A DNA stretch of 26,963 nucleotides from CAZKXU01 sp964556665 (GCA_964556665.1 CAZKXU010000042.1:1-26963), one strand, 5' to 3'. Counted from the stretch's first letter, positions 7,128-15,743 are shown. Translations and numbers: made by a program. Notes: generated by a model not told the origin, from the letters alone.

Positions 7128-9206
7128 CTACGACCATACCGCCAGCTTTTCGATCTTAAGTGTTGGCTCTAGATCTTCGAATGTAACGACCTTAAAAACG
7201 CAGTCCACAGAGCGTAAAAATGCCAATAACGGCACCCTAAGTTCAGCTTTACACAAAAATCCAAATGGGGGAAGTCCACGCTTTATAACGGGATTAATGA
7301 CCGATTCAAACGTCTGCCTTAAGTGTTCAAGCCCATCCGACTCGGATAATGACAAATTCTGAGTTTTACCAGCTACACTTTCAAGCGTTTCCTCAATCTT
7401 ATCACTCAAAGTAACCACTCTTAAGGTTCTGCGCTCTCCCAGCAGTGTCCCAATCCAAACCCGGCCTTTAGCTGTTCGTATAAAGCCTACCAGGTCCTGT
7501 AGGTCAAAATCATCTGCTGCCAAATGTCCTGCTCCATTTAAAGAGCAGTACGAGGCGCATAATTCCAAAATCTGCTTGTAATCCTTTATAGAGATCCCCT
7601 GTCGCACCAACTCCTGCAATGTTTCGGTGAAACGGGTTGCATTAATAAACCCTTTATTAAACACCTCTTCAATTAAACCAGGGTATCTCTTATCAAGGTT
7701 TTTTAGAAAAGCATGAACCTCTGACAAAGTTATTAACTCCTCGGGAAAGCGTCTGAAATATCGAGCAATACGCAACCCGATAAACTCAGGGAATTCGTAA
7801 TAGCGCAGGTCGGCGTTTTCCAAAATTGAATCGAGATCAGGAGATTTTTTTGCCCAGACGATCGAGGATCCCCAAAGTGGATGCTTTTCCTCCTGCAAAA
7901 CGGCGAGGCCAAGCATCTCCGCTTGCGTTGCAGCTAGTTCAATAAGCCTTGCATCAAGTGGTAGTGTGCCGGATTCGATGACAGTATCACCAAAACTGAT
8001 CTGATACGATGAGGAGGATTGGTGCTGGTCAGGCCGAAAACGTACGTTAGGTAGCTTCAATCCGACGTCTGTATAAAAGTCCCTAGCAAATTCATTCCAC
8101 CATGTCCTAAACGCCTGCTCATGCCCTTCAAAGGCGCTGTATAACACTGCAGCGTTAAGCTGTACCTGTACACCACGATCCTCAAGCCCTAAGAGTAAAG
8201 GTTCTGGTAGCCGGTCTAAGGGTAATGCTGAATTAGTAATGATCTCAGTCACTCCTTTAGGTGTGTTTTCTCTCATTAGGTAGATTCCAGTAACTGATAA
8301 TAGAAGTCCTATACTCCAGAAGGGAAGAATAGGCAGCCCTGGAAGAAGTCCGATGAATAACATCACAACTCCTGCAAATACCAGTACGGTCGGTCGAGCA
8401 AATAGCTGAGCACCTAAGTCATGACCCAAGGTAGAATTCTCTTCTGCTGATACACGAGTTACTACCATACCAGCACATATAGATATTAATAAGGCAGGTA
8501 TCTGGTTAACTAATCCATCACCTACCGTGAGTATTGTGTAATTTGAGAGTGCCTCAACGAAGGTGCTACCGGACATAAGCCCCATATAGACTCCACCCAC
8601 AATATTAACAACAATTACAAAAAGACCAGCCACGGCGTCTCCCTGAACAAAGCGCATCGCTCCATCCATTGAGCCGTAGAGTTGAGACTCCTTCCTTAAC
8701 TCCTCGCGCTTACGGCTAGCTTCTTCTGCCGACAGCAACCCCGATCTTAAATCAGAATCAATTGCCATCTGTTTACCTGGCAATGAATCCAATGCAAAAC
8801 GAGCTGTAACTTCAGACACACGCGCAGAACCTCTAGCAATCACGATAAAGTTAACTAAAGTGATTATCGTAAAAATTACTAATCCAACAACTATTTCACC
8901 TCGCACTAGAAATTGACCAAAAGACTGAATAACCTCCCCTGCATAACCTTGCATTAGGATTAAGCGTGTTGAGGCAACATTTAGCCCCAAGCGAAATAGA
9001 GTAGTGAGTAATAATAGACTCGGAAAAGCAAGCAAAGCCAAAGCATTCGGCATATAAAGTGCTACTAATAGCAGCAATACTGCAAACGAAATATTTATAA
9101 CTAATAGGATATCTAGCAAGGATGTCGGCAACGGGATCAAGAGCATCGCACTTATTGCGAGTACGAATAGGGCGAGTAAGATGTCACTACGCCCGGCTCT
9201 AACCAC
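7128..9206 (-). CDS. sctV: FlhA/SctV-family type III export gate protein
   Basis: A full-length 692-residue member of the FHIPEP family, the large export-gate subunit of flagellar and type III secretion systems that couples substrate docking to proton-driven export at the inner membrane. About eight membrane segments occupy residues 8-325. The family signature RLGLNVASTRLIL is at 72-84 and the conserved cytoplasmic loop (ARFALDSLPGKQMAID) follows near 140. Residues 345-692 form the soluble docking domain. Nothing suggests decay. The GTG start shares its first G with the tadC stop (TAGTG), so translation is coupled to a Tad gene. No SctR/S/T/U, ATPase or flagellar genes are in the window. I cannot tell FlhA from SctV by eye; the location in a Tad operon is the odd feature. 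Confidence 0.9.
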   Translation of the reverse strand: MVRAGRSDILLALFVLAISAMLLIPLPTSLLDILLVINISFAVLLLLVALYMPNALALLAFPSLLLLTTLFRLGLNVASTRLILMQGYAGEVIQSFGQFLVRGEIVVGLVIFTIITLVNFIVIARGSARVSEVTARFALDSLPGKQMAIDSDLRSGLLSAEEASRKREELRKESQLYGSMDGAMRFVQGDAVAGLFVIVVNIVGGVYMGLMSGSTFVEALSNYTILTVGDGLVNQIPALLISICAGMVVTRVSAEENSTLGHDLGAQLFARPTVLVFAGVVMLFIGLLPGLPILPFWSIGLLLSVTGIYLMRENTPKGVTEIITNSALPLDRLPEPLLLGLEDRGVQVQLNAAVLYSAFEGHEQAFRTWWNEFARDFYTDVGLKLPNVRFRPDQHQSSSSYQISFGDTVIESGTLPLDARLIELAATQAEMLGLAVLQEEKHPLWGSSIVWAKKSPDLDSILENADLRYYEFPEFIGLRIARYFRRFPEELITLSEVHAFLKNLDKRYPGLIEEVFNKGFINATRFTETLQELVRQGISIKDYKQILELCASYCSLNGAGHLAADDFDLQDLVGFIRTAKGRVWIGTLLGERRTLRVVTLSDKIEETLESVAGKTQNLSLSESDGLEHLRQTFESVINPVIKRGLPPFGFLCKAELRVPLLAFLRSVDCVFKVVTFEDLEPTLKIEKLAVWS

Positions 9207-10129
9207 TACAGCGCTCCCTTAATCTTCATTGCAAATCCGGAGAGGAAGATAATAAAAAACCCCATAAATACCAGTGCTACCGGACCAGTCGCCTTTAATT
9301 CCAGAGTCTTTATCTTTTCCTCAATTTTAGTCTCGCGCTGACTTGAAACCGAATCAGCCAATTCTTGCAGCTGTCTGGTGATTTCACCACCATGCTTAGC
9401 AACTTGGGCCAATGACATAAAGGCGTGTTTGAGCTCCGTGTTGCCTGATGCCTTACCGACTTCGAACATTGCATCTTCAAGCGGCACACCTGATTTAACA
9501 AAATGCTGTGCGTGTCGAATAAGTTCTGTAACTACATTATGACTATCTCGCTCGTCTGCCATGGAAACCACACGCTGCAAGCATGGCCCGATATCTAAAG
9601 AGCTGCTTACACCGATTGCAATCTGCTCGATTACAAGTGGCAGATAATACATAATCTCTTCTGCTCGATATAAAATTTTTCGTTCTAGAATTGAAAAAGG
9701 CATTTTTAGACCTATTAGCAGACCTAATACAGAACCGCATAATGCTAGATCAAAGCCTGTTGGCATCAGCACAATTCCCATGATAGGCGTTAAAACTAAA
9801 GGCGCCAAAAGACGCAAACGCTTAAAATCTGCCTTTTCCTTATCTGAGAACATGCCTGCTTGAAAGAATTTCTCCTCCAAACTAATGACCGTCTTACGCT
9901 TTACATTTTTTTCCGTAATCTTTTTTAACTTCTGAACTTCCTGCGCCGATAGGTCCCCTTTTCTCATTCGACGTCCCTGCGTCATCGCCTCTGCATCACC
10001 GCCTAATAATCCTTTTATTTTTTCATCTTTTTTCAAGGCAAGAAAATAGAATACCAGTATGCCCATAGACGCTACGGCTATGATCATCGCAAGTATTCCG
10101 ATTACGACATTTGTCTGCATATTAATCAC
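9206..10129 (-). CDS. tadC: TadC-like inner-membrane platform protein (T2SF family)
   Basis: A 307-residue inner-membrane protein of the type II secretion F family that forms the pilus assembly platform with TadB on top of the CpaF ATPase. Membrane segments are at about 8-30, a pair at 108-146, and 280-303. The GspF domain (about 160-290) includes LPLVIEQIAIGVSSSLDIG and AKHGGEITRQLQELADSV. It starts 2 bases after the tadB stop and its TAG overlaps the GTG of the export-gate gene by one base, so these are tightly coupled. The start is either GTG at 10129 or ATG at 10120 (MQTNVV); neither has a strong Shine-Dalgarno. Confidence 0.88.
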   Translation of the reverse strand: MINMQTNVVIGILAMIIAVASMGILVFYFLALKKDEKIKGLLGGDAEAMTQGRRMRKGDLSAQEVQKLKKITEKNVKRKTVISLEEKFFQAGMFSDKEKADFKRLRLLAPLVLTPIMGIVLMPTGFDLALCGSVLGLLIGLKMPFSILERKILYRAEEIMYYLPLVIEQIAIGVSSSLDIGPCLQRVVSMADERDSHNVVTELIRHAQHFVKSGVPLEDAMFEVGKASGNTELKHAFMSLAQVAKHGGEITRQLQELADSVSSQRETKIEEKIKTLELKATGPVALVFMGFFIIFLSGFAMKIKGAL

Positions 10130-10131
10130 TA

Positions 10132-11124
10132 TTAAATTTTCATCTTCGTAACCTGCCTAATCCAGAACATTCCTAAGAGAATAACTGTTATACCAACCTG
10201 CCAGATCTGCCAACCTAAGGGGTCCTCAAGCCCAGCAGTGATAAGATCAGGGGCCATTATGTAGATATACCCCTCTAGAAATACTAAGATGCCCAGTATT
10301 CCAAGTATAGAACCGCGCTGCTGACCTACGGCTGCTCTGGCAGATTGTCGAAAATACTGGCGCTTTCTGACCTGCTTAGCTAAACGCTCCAATGTATCTG
10401 AGAGCGTACCACCAACTCGTCGACTAAGGAGTAAAGCCTGTACAAACAGCTCGATCTCTGGATGAAAGATATCTTCACCGAAAGAGCCTATTGATTGCTC
10501 CTCCGAAATACCCAGCCGTAATCGTTCAATCATTAATTGCACCTCTGACTTAACTACCGAGTCATCCTCCAATCCTTCTGCTGAAGCCTGCAGTGCTCCA
10601 ATACTATCCATACCTGTTTTTAACAGGCCAACTAGCGATAGAAGAAATGCAGGGTAATCCCTATCGAATGCGTTAAATCTGGTTAGTACTGCGGTGTTTA
10701 GCAGCCAATTCATAAGAATTGGACCAGTAAGTAAGGACATAGCTTTCATCACAACATTCAGATCAATCACTACTGTAACAAATACGAGCGCAGTGGTACT
10801 AATCATAACCTGTAAGAGGCGATAGATTAACGGAGGAATCCTCCAACGCGCATACTTCAAAAGTTTAGTTAAGGTCAGGCGGGAGTCTGAGACTCTCTTT
10901 GCTCGAGACTCCCCAGCAGTATCCATGACCGAGACCTGTTTTTTCTGCTTATTGTCAAAATTACTATAGCGCTGCGCAGACACTATTGTGCGGATGCTAC
11001 TCGTTACACTACTAGAACTGCCACCTGCTCGACCGAGGAGAGGAAGACCAAGGAGATGAGCTGCAATGAAAAATGCTGCCAGGAAAACTACAATAACAAT
11101 GATAAAGATTACAGTGCCCGTCAT
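10132..11124 (-). CDS. tadB: TadB-like inner-membrane platform protein (T2SF family)
   Basis: A 330-residue Tad platform protein. An N-terminal membrane anchor (about 4-25) is followed by a basic linker, a membrane pair (about 104-147), a cytoplasmic GspF domain (about 155-270, with FLLSLVGLLKTGMDSIGALQA and SRRVGGTLSDTLERLA), and C-terminal segments (273-291 and 305-322). It would pair with TadC to anchor the pilus base. It lies 38 bases after cpaF and 2 bases before tadC, the standard tadA-tadB-tadC order. The Shine-Dalgarno is weak (AAAGG about 14 bases before the ATG), so translation may depend on the upstream gene. Confidence 0.88.
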   Translation of the reverse strand: MTGTVIFIIVIVVFLAAFFIAAHLLGLPLLGRAGGSSSSVTSSIRTIVSAQRYSNFDNKQKKQVSVMDTAGESRAKRVSDSRLTLTKLLKYARWRIPPLIYRLLQVMISTTALVFVTVVIDLNVVMKAMSLLTGPILMNWLLNTAVLTRFNAFDRDYPAFLLSLVGLLKTGMDSIGALQASAEGLEDDSVVKSEVQLMIERLRLGISEEQSIGSFGEDIFHPEIELFVQALLLSRRVGGTLSDTLERLAKQVRKRQYFRQSARAAVGQQRGSILGILGILVFLEGYIYIMAPDLITAGLEDPLGWQIWQVGITVILLGMFWIRQVTKMKI

Positions 11125-11162
11125 AATGCGATCAATCTTTGAACCTTTTTTCTAGGGATCGA

Positions 11163-12659
11163 TTACGTCCTTTTCCCAGGAATAACACCATTACCTGGAC
11201 CAACACTATTAAACGAAATCTCCTGCGCCGAATCACCGAGATATATCCCCTCTTCAGCGAGCACATCATCAAATGCACTAGTCCAGGAGTCAACTCGCCA
11301 CATAGCGCGATCCCCGTGTTTTACAAGTGTAAACATCGGTCTAACCTGAATTACACCCTCTACAAAATTCCCTACCTCAACCACCTCTGCGACACGCGGC
11401 TTGCCAGAGCCTTTTTCCCGCACAAGCCAGACTACACAATCAACTGCTAAAGCTATCTGCTGTCTGATAATATCGATAGAAACCGACTTCTGCGCACGAC
11501 CTAGCAAACTCTCAAGACGCACCAATGTTTCACGAGCATTACGCGCATGGATGGTAGACATGCCTACATGGCCTGTCTGTGCGCTTTCAAGAAAAGCTTC
11601 CGCCGCATACGGGGTTCTCATCTCACCTAATATGACACGGGTAGGTGTCATACGCAGCGTAGTTTTAATGTGCTCCTGCAAAGTTACCTCACCCACTCCT
11701 TCTGTATTGGCAGGGCGAGAAACAAGAGACCTAAAATATGGATGGCTATAATTTAACTCAGGCGTATCTTCAACCGCTACTATAGACTCATCCGACCCAA
11801 ACTGCGTGCCTAAGCATTTTAAAAGAGTAGTCTTACCTGTTCCAGTCTCACCCGCTACCATCATGGTACAACGTCCGGAACGTATTAATGCACCTAGATA
11901 ATTGACTATTAATGGCGGGGCCATCTGATATGTAACTAGACTCTCTAATGAGACCTCAATAACACGTGGCACACGCACGCTTAATAAAGGACCGCGCGTC
12001 CCGCAAACACTCTGATGAATTGCGCATAGTCGTATTCCGTTTGGAAAAGAGCAGTCAACTGTGTGTTGCTGTGTGGAAAGCGATTTGCCTAATCTGAGCA
12101 AGAGGCGATCTACAAACGCCGAATAAGCCTCATGGTTAGGCCAATGAATACCAGTTGTTTCACTCTTCTTTCCTCGTTGTAAGACTACTGTCTGATGATC
12201 GTAGCAATGGATATCAGTAACATCTGGATTATCAATTAGGGGCTGTAGCACACCCCAACCCATTAAATCCTTCTGCAAGTGGATAATGATATTAGCGCGC
12301 TCAATATCGTCAATCGCCTCACCGCGGCGTTTCAATACCTTATCTACGGCTTTGACAATTGCCGCCTCTGAGACAAGCTGATTGTCCTGCTCTGATTGTA
12401 AATTATAATCACTACCGAGCTCACGTCTTGCTTCACGCAAAATCGTTGCAGCTGTGGGTGAGAGATGAGAGCCTCCGCCGCCTGAGTCTGTGCGTACACT
12501 CGTTGAAGTTGCATTTTTGACTAAGGTTGGGCGCTTATAAGTTGAAGTAGAGGTGCCTCCAATAATCGGCTTTGCATCTATAGGACGGTGCTGCGTTGCT
12601 CTTGTAGAGAAGAGCCCAAGCAGTGATTCCTTCTCTCCACTATCTTTTTCATCGGTCAT
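11163..12659 (-). CDS. cpaF: CpaF/TadA-type pilus assembly ATPase
   Basis: A cytoplasmic secretion ATPase of 498 residues that powers Flp pilus extension and retraction. All signature boxes of the VirB11/CpaF family are present: Walker A GETGTGKTT (270-278), Asp box AVEDTPEL (295-302), Walker B RVILGEMR (341-348) and His box GHVGMSTIHA (363-372). The N-terminal domain (about 90-230) has the conserved LMGWGVLQPLIDNPDVTDI. Residues 1-75 are a low-complexity Ser/Thr/Gly extension that could be disordered or phosphorylated, which is notable next to an operon-encoded Ser/Thr kinase. The ATG at 12659 follows AAGG by 6 bases. The 259-bp gap upstream is filled with palindromic repeats. Confidence 0.95.
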   Translation of the reverse strand: MTDEKDSGEKESLLGLFSTRATQHRPIDAKPIIGGTSTSTYKRPTLVKNATSTSVRTDSGGGGSHLSPTAATILREARRELGSDYNLQSEQDNQLVSEAAIVKAVDKVLKRRGEAIDDIERANIIIHLQKDLMGWGVLQPLIDNPDVTDIHCYDHQTVVLQRGKKSETTGIHWPNHEAYSAFVDRLLLRLGKSLSTQQHTVDCSFPNGIRLCAIHQSVCGTRGPLLSVRVPRVIEVSLESLVTYQMAPPLIVNYLGALIRSGRCTMMVAGETGTGKTTLLKCLGTQFGSDESIVAVEDTPELNYSHPYFRSLVSRPANTEGVGEVTLQEHIKTTLRMTPTRVILGEMRTPYAAEAFLESAQTGHVGMSTIHARNARETLVRLESLLGRAQKSVSIDIIRQQIALAVDCVVWLVREKGSGKPRVAEVVEVGNFVEGVIQVRPMFTLVKHGDRAMWRVDSWTSAFDDVLAEEGIYLGDSAQEISFNSVGPGNGVIPGKRT

Positions 12660-12678
12660 GAAAAACCTTAATAAAAAA

Positions 12679-12829
12679 GTAACTACTCATTAAGTGTGGG
12701 TATTCTCCTTGCCCCAGTCTTCGTCCTTGTTCTTGTCTTTGTCCGGAATCTTTGTCACAGCCCTTGTCCCGTTGACTAGGACTAAGGTAAAGATCTCGGA
12801 CTAAGACAAGAACAAGGACGAAGACTGGG
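12679..12829. repeat. MITE-like palindromic element, copy A
   Basis: Inverted arms 12713-12744 and 12798-12829 (32 bp, one mismatch) enclose a 53-base loop. The left terminus 12679-12705 matches 23391-23417 in inverted orientation at 26/27 positions, and the loop resembles that of the copy at 23257-23417 (shared gtccggaatc and ttgactagg). It lies between cpaB and cpaF. The right end is obscured by the adjoining palindrome at 12822-12903; sequence after it (ggataatctttaccc) resembles the other copy's flank. Confidence 0.65.
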
Positions 12830-12903
12830 AGCGCGAGCATCCTGCCCGCTTAATTGGCTTAACAACTGCTAACAAGCGGGCAGGATGCTCGCGCTCCCAG
12901 TCT
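12822..12903. repeat. Perfect 30-bp palindrome nested at the edge of copy A
   Basis: 12822-12851 and 12874-12903 are exact reverse complements (arm agactgggagcgcgagcatc...) around a 22-base loop. The first 8 bases of the left arm are also the end of the preceding element's right arm, so cccagtct/agactggg occurs three times and could pair in two ways. The core gggagcgcgagcatcctgcc resembles the palindrome at 22887-22913, which suggests a dispersed family. Confidence 0.65.
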
Positions 12904-12918
12904 GGATAATCTTTACCC

Positions 12919-13836
12919 CTACTCCCCTTTATGTACGATCTGACCGCCACGCTTAACTACTAATTCTTGTAATTCTCCGTTTGGAAGACGCATCTTAACC
13001 GACCCCTCGACATCGTCATCCTTACTCTCCTGCTGTTTCTGAATTCCCAATAGATCATCTATAGTAATGCTACCTCCATTGCCAGTTCCCTTGCCGGCAT
13101 CATTATCACCACGCAATGAAAGACTAAGACTACCTGTAGTTGAGGCTAGTTGAATCTTGGCAGCATCTTTTGCTGTGACGAGTAGGGTCACTGTACTAGG
13201 AACACCAACATCCTTATTATTGCTGCCAGCTACTGGTGATAGAGATGTATCTGTCTGACGTTGCGCCGAAAGTATTCTTGCGTTCTGAACGATCACAGTA
13301 ACAGCCTCTTGACCACGAATCTTTGAAGCCCAGACTACATCCACACGCGCACCTGGACGAGCCCAACCTTCAACAGAGCTTCTTTCATTTACATTTATCG
13401 TCACGGCACGATATCCTTCCGGGATATGCGCTGTTATTACATTAGTTGGCCTAATTTCAGTGAGATAATCCCGATGTAGTGGCTGGTCTGAGGCGATTAA
13501 TGAACGGGAATACATCCCCTTAATCTCCTCGAAGTCACGCACCACCTTCTCGGATAGTCCCATACGAGGCCTATTCTCCCGACGGAACATGGTAGGCTCT
13601 AATAAGACGCCAGGATCAATTTTTTGAACCGGGACAAGAACGCTCGCCATCTCTACTGGCATCTGCTTCTCGACTACTGTAACATTTGTTGTTGAGGCGG
13701 TAGTAGGTCCTGAATTTAGAAATAGAAATGCTACTAGAGAAAACGCAAGAAGCCCTGCTCCTGCTGCAACCACAAGGAGTAAGCGCGCTCTGTCGCCTTG
13801 ACGTACTGGATTTGTTCCTCCAAAATAACGTGACAT
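12919..13836 (-). CDS. cpaB: CpaB/RcpC-like pilus assembly protein
   Basis: A 305-residue periplasmic, membrane-anchored Tad protein that in known systems works with the CpaC/RcpA secretin. One membrane segment (about 19-41) is followed by a SAF-like domain (about 62-130, with VPVQKIDPGVLLEPTMF) and the typical CpaB block GYRAVTINVNERSSVEGWARPGARVDVV (141-168, quoted in part only as a family marker). The ATG at 13836 has GAGG 6 bases upstream; a TTG 12 bases earlier is unlikely. No secretin gene is adjacent, which is unusual. It lies 123 bases after flp, behind a terminator-like hairpin, and its stop abuts the palindromic repeats upstream of cpaF. Confidence 0.88.
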   Translation of the reverse strand: MSRYFGGTNPVRQGDRARLLLVVAAGAGLLAFSLVAFLFLNSGPTTASTTNVTVVEKQMPVEMASVLVPVQKIDPGVLLEPTMFRRENRPRMGLSEKVVRDFEEIKGMYSRSLIASDQPLHRDYLTEIRPTNVITAHIPEGYRAVTINVNERSSVEGWARPGARVDVVWASKIRGQEAVTVIVQNARILSAQRQTDTSLSPVAGSNNKDVGVPSTVTLLVTAKDAAKIQLASTTGSLSLSLRGDNDAGKGTGNGGSITIDDLLGIQKQQESKDDDVEGSVKMRLPNGELQELVVKRGGQIVHKGE

Positions 13837-13890
13837 CGAGAACCTCAACTAAAAAACACCTTCCGCGTCCACGAACCTATCAATAAAACA

Positions 13891-13941
13891 GTGCAATCGA
13901 TTCAGCTATTCTACCTAAAAGGAGCGCTTCCTCGATTGCAC
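13891..13941 (-). terminator. Probable terminator/attenuator after flp
   Basis: 13891-13900 (gtgcaatcga) and 13932-13941 (tcgattgcac) are exact reverse complements, with a smaller inner dyad (ggagcgcttcc). On the minus strand the stem begins 18 bases after the flp stop and is followed by TGTTTTATT. It would allow abundant pilin mRNA with reduced read-through into cpaB. Confidence 0.55.
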
Positions 13942-13959
13942 ATTAGCTACAAGTAGCAA

Positions 13960-14142
13960 CTAGCTGGCTACCTGATCTGCTACGTTCGAAAACTGCTGAC
14001 TTACTGTCGTACCTAGCGTTCTAAGTGCTATGATACAAACAACAGCAATTAAGGCTGTAAGCAAAGCATACTCAACTAAGCTTGCGCCTTTTTCATTCTT
14101 ATTATCGACCATATTAAGATCTTTATTTACTTCATTATTCAT
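13960..14142 (-). CDS. flp: Flp-type major pilin prepilin
   Basis: A 60-residue prepilin. A charged leader (1-19) ends NEKG, and cleavage after G19 would leave a 41-residue mature pilin starting ASLVEYALLTAL. The diagnostic Glu at mature +5 and Tyr at +6 are present. The following hydrophobic helix (about 26-42) is the assembly and membrane segment. The ATG at 14142 follows GGAGG by 10 bases. It has its own candidate promoter (14222-14251) and a terminator-like hairpin after it, consistent with high expression. The processing peptidase (TadV/CpaA) is not in the window. Confidence 0.93.
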   Translation of the reverse strand: MNNEVNKDLNMVDNKNEKGASLVEYALLTALIAVVCIIALRTLGTTVSQQFSNVADQVAS

Positions 14143-14221
14143 TATATTAAATCCTCCAAATGTGAGATAAAATTCCCTGCGAAAAAAACCTTCTCTCGAG
14201 GGTGATTAAACAACCACACCT

Positions 14222-14251
14222 ATAATACTTAGTAAGCTTAAAAACTCTCAA
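14222..14251 (-). promoter_or_regulatory. flp: Candidate sigma70 promoter for flp
   Basis: On the minus strand TTGAGA (14246-14251) and TATTAT (14222-14227) are 18 bases apart, about 80 bases before the flp ATG. Half of an inverted repeat (CTTAGTAAG at 14228-14236, partner CTTACTAAG at 14299-14307) overlaps the spacer, so a repressor or activator could act here. Confidence 0.4.
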
Positions 14252-14279
14252 GTCCCTAGATTCAAACCTACTTTTATAG

Positions 14280-14295
14280 CTGTGGCGGCGCACAG
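14280..14295 (-). terminator. Small hairpin after cpaE
   Basis: ctgtg at 14280-14284 and cacag at 14291-14295 flank a 6-base loop, 28 bases after the cpaE stop. There is no T-run, so it is a weak terminator candidate. It lies inside the larger inverted repeat 14228-14307. Confidence 0.25.
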
Positions 14296-14323
14296 AGCCT
14301 TACTAAGCAATTTTCAAACCAAA

Positions 14324-15631
14324 TTAACTTCGCTTTGGATCAAGGGATGTCAGTTCCCTAGGTCCTGATAAATTTTCCTGCTGTTTCAATGGCTTACGTC
14401 CAAGTATCTTACTTAACCATCCGGGACCGTTTCCGCCCTGCTCTGATCCATCACTCGGCCTTGCCTTATTAGGATCCACGATCCCGATCTCCTCAGCCAC
14501 CTGTTCTAATATAACACGGGTTGATTTCTGCCCCATACTATACAGAGTTCTTCCACTTCCAGGCCAAAGTGCCGCCTTAGGATCATTTGGGATAGCGGGC
14601 AGTCTCCACGGCATTTCTCCTAACTGGTGCGCCGGCTCAAGTTCAGCGGCTATCTGAGGAACACCAAGTAGAACACCAGAATACGGATTTACAACAAAAA
14701 CAATCTTATCAGTGCCACCAACTAATGTTTTAACATATGTGAGGTAAAGATCTACCGCGGTCAATCCAAGAATGGTGTCGTCAATTACTACCAGTACCAC
14801 ATCCGCCACCCTTAAGAGCGCGCCCGTTGCCGGTCCCATGCGTCCAGCTGTATCTATCAATATCACGTCAAACATTACACGTGCCAACTCTACGATCCGT
14901 TGAACAATAGTAATGCCATCGGTATGACATACAAGATCCATCGATTCTGCCATTCGATCAGGCGGCATCAATACAGAGACCTCACTGCTGATCGGTATAA
15001 GTGCATCCTTTAGAGTCTCGCGCGAGATCTCCCGACTACCGTTCACCCATGCGCTCACAATTTTTGCTTCAACACCGTTAACTGTAAGTGAACGGCTCAA
15101 ATCCCGTGTCTCAACGTCCAGGTCCCAAAGCATAGTGCGACGTCTATAAACACTGCATACCTCTGCAAGAGCAGCGACTACTGAGGTAGCTCCAGTTCCC
15201 CCCTTGGCATGTGTAACAGCAATTACACGTCCTTCTTTGGTACGTCCTTCCCGCCTAAACTCTGCATGGATCGCTACTAACTCCTGAAGAAAATCTAACG
15301 GACTAGCGCTATCCGGGAAAACCTTTCTTACCCCTACTGAATGCGCGATTCTAAATGCACCGCCCCCATAGGCTTCATCTGTAACGAACATTACTATATG
15401 CAACCAAGGGACAAGAGAGATAGCATGGCGCGCAATAGCAGTAGCCTTATCAGCCAGACCGGCACCGAGTACTAGGACATCAGCTTCCTGTACCCGCTCT
15501 GCATACTCCCGCTCACCGACTAACTTTACGCGCAGATCTAACATCTCCATATCACTCTGGTTAAATGCTTCGATCCGCTTGGCGCAGGATGCTTGTGCCT
15601 CGGTAGTGTTATCTACGATAAGTAAACGCAT
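14324..15631 (-). CDS. cpaE: CpaE/TadZ-like ParA/MinD-family ATPase
   Basis: A 435-residue protein with an N-terminal receiver-like domain (1-120, starting MRLLIVDN) and a C-terminal MinD/ParA-type ATPase (about 133-390). CpaE/TadZ proteins place the Tad apparatus at a cell pole. The deviant Walker A is HAKGGTGATS (141-150): signature K143 is kept and the second lysine is Ala, a change common in CpaE. The Walker B-like strand is VILIDTAGRMG. The receiver-like domain seems to lack the full acidic pocket, as in known TadZ. The ATG at 15631 gives a typical start; GGGAG lies about 14 bases upstream, so spacing is long. The Lys/Gly-rich C-terminus (about 395-435) is probably disordered. Confidence 0.9.
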   Translation of the reverse strand: MRLLIVDNTTEAQASCAKRIEAFNQSDMEMLDLRVKLVGEREYAERVQEADVLVLGAGLADKATAIARHAISLVPWLHIVMFVTDEAYGGGAFRIAHSVGVRKVFPDSASPLDFLQELVAIHAEFRREGRTKEGRVIAVTHAKGGTGATSVVAALAEVCSVYRRRTMLWDLDVETRDLSRSLTVNGVEAKIVSAWVNGSREISRETLKDALIPISSEVSVLMPPDRMAESMDLVCHTDGITIVQRIVELARVMFDVILIDTAGRMGPATGALLRVADVVLVVIDDTILGLTAVDLYLTYVKTLVGGTDKIVFVVNPYSGVLLGVPQIAAELEPAHQLGEMPWRLPAIPNDPKAALWPGSGRTLYSMGQKSTRVILEQVAEEIGIVDPNKARPSDGSEQGGNGPGWLSKILGRKPLKQQENLSGPRELTSLDPKRS

Positions 15632-15743
15632 TGGTTGTAATCTTACTCCCTGAAAATTGTCGTGCTCTTACGAAAATAATATCTAACATCTACTACAGCT
15701 CTGTTTATCATACTGCGAATGACAGATGAGGGCCAGTGTTTGC

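Noticed and set aside
12649..12840. Minus-strand open frame of 63 codons between cpaB and cpaF
   Set aside because: It is formed by the repetitive inverted arms of the palindromic element and overlaps the start of cpaF; its composition reflects the repeat.
12713..12903. CRISPR array
   Set aside because: The repeats are inverted arms of palindromes with unequal spacing, not direct repeats with regular spacers, and no cas genes are near.
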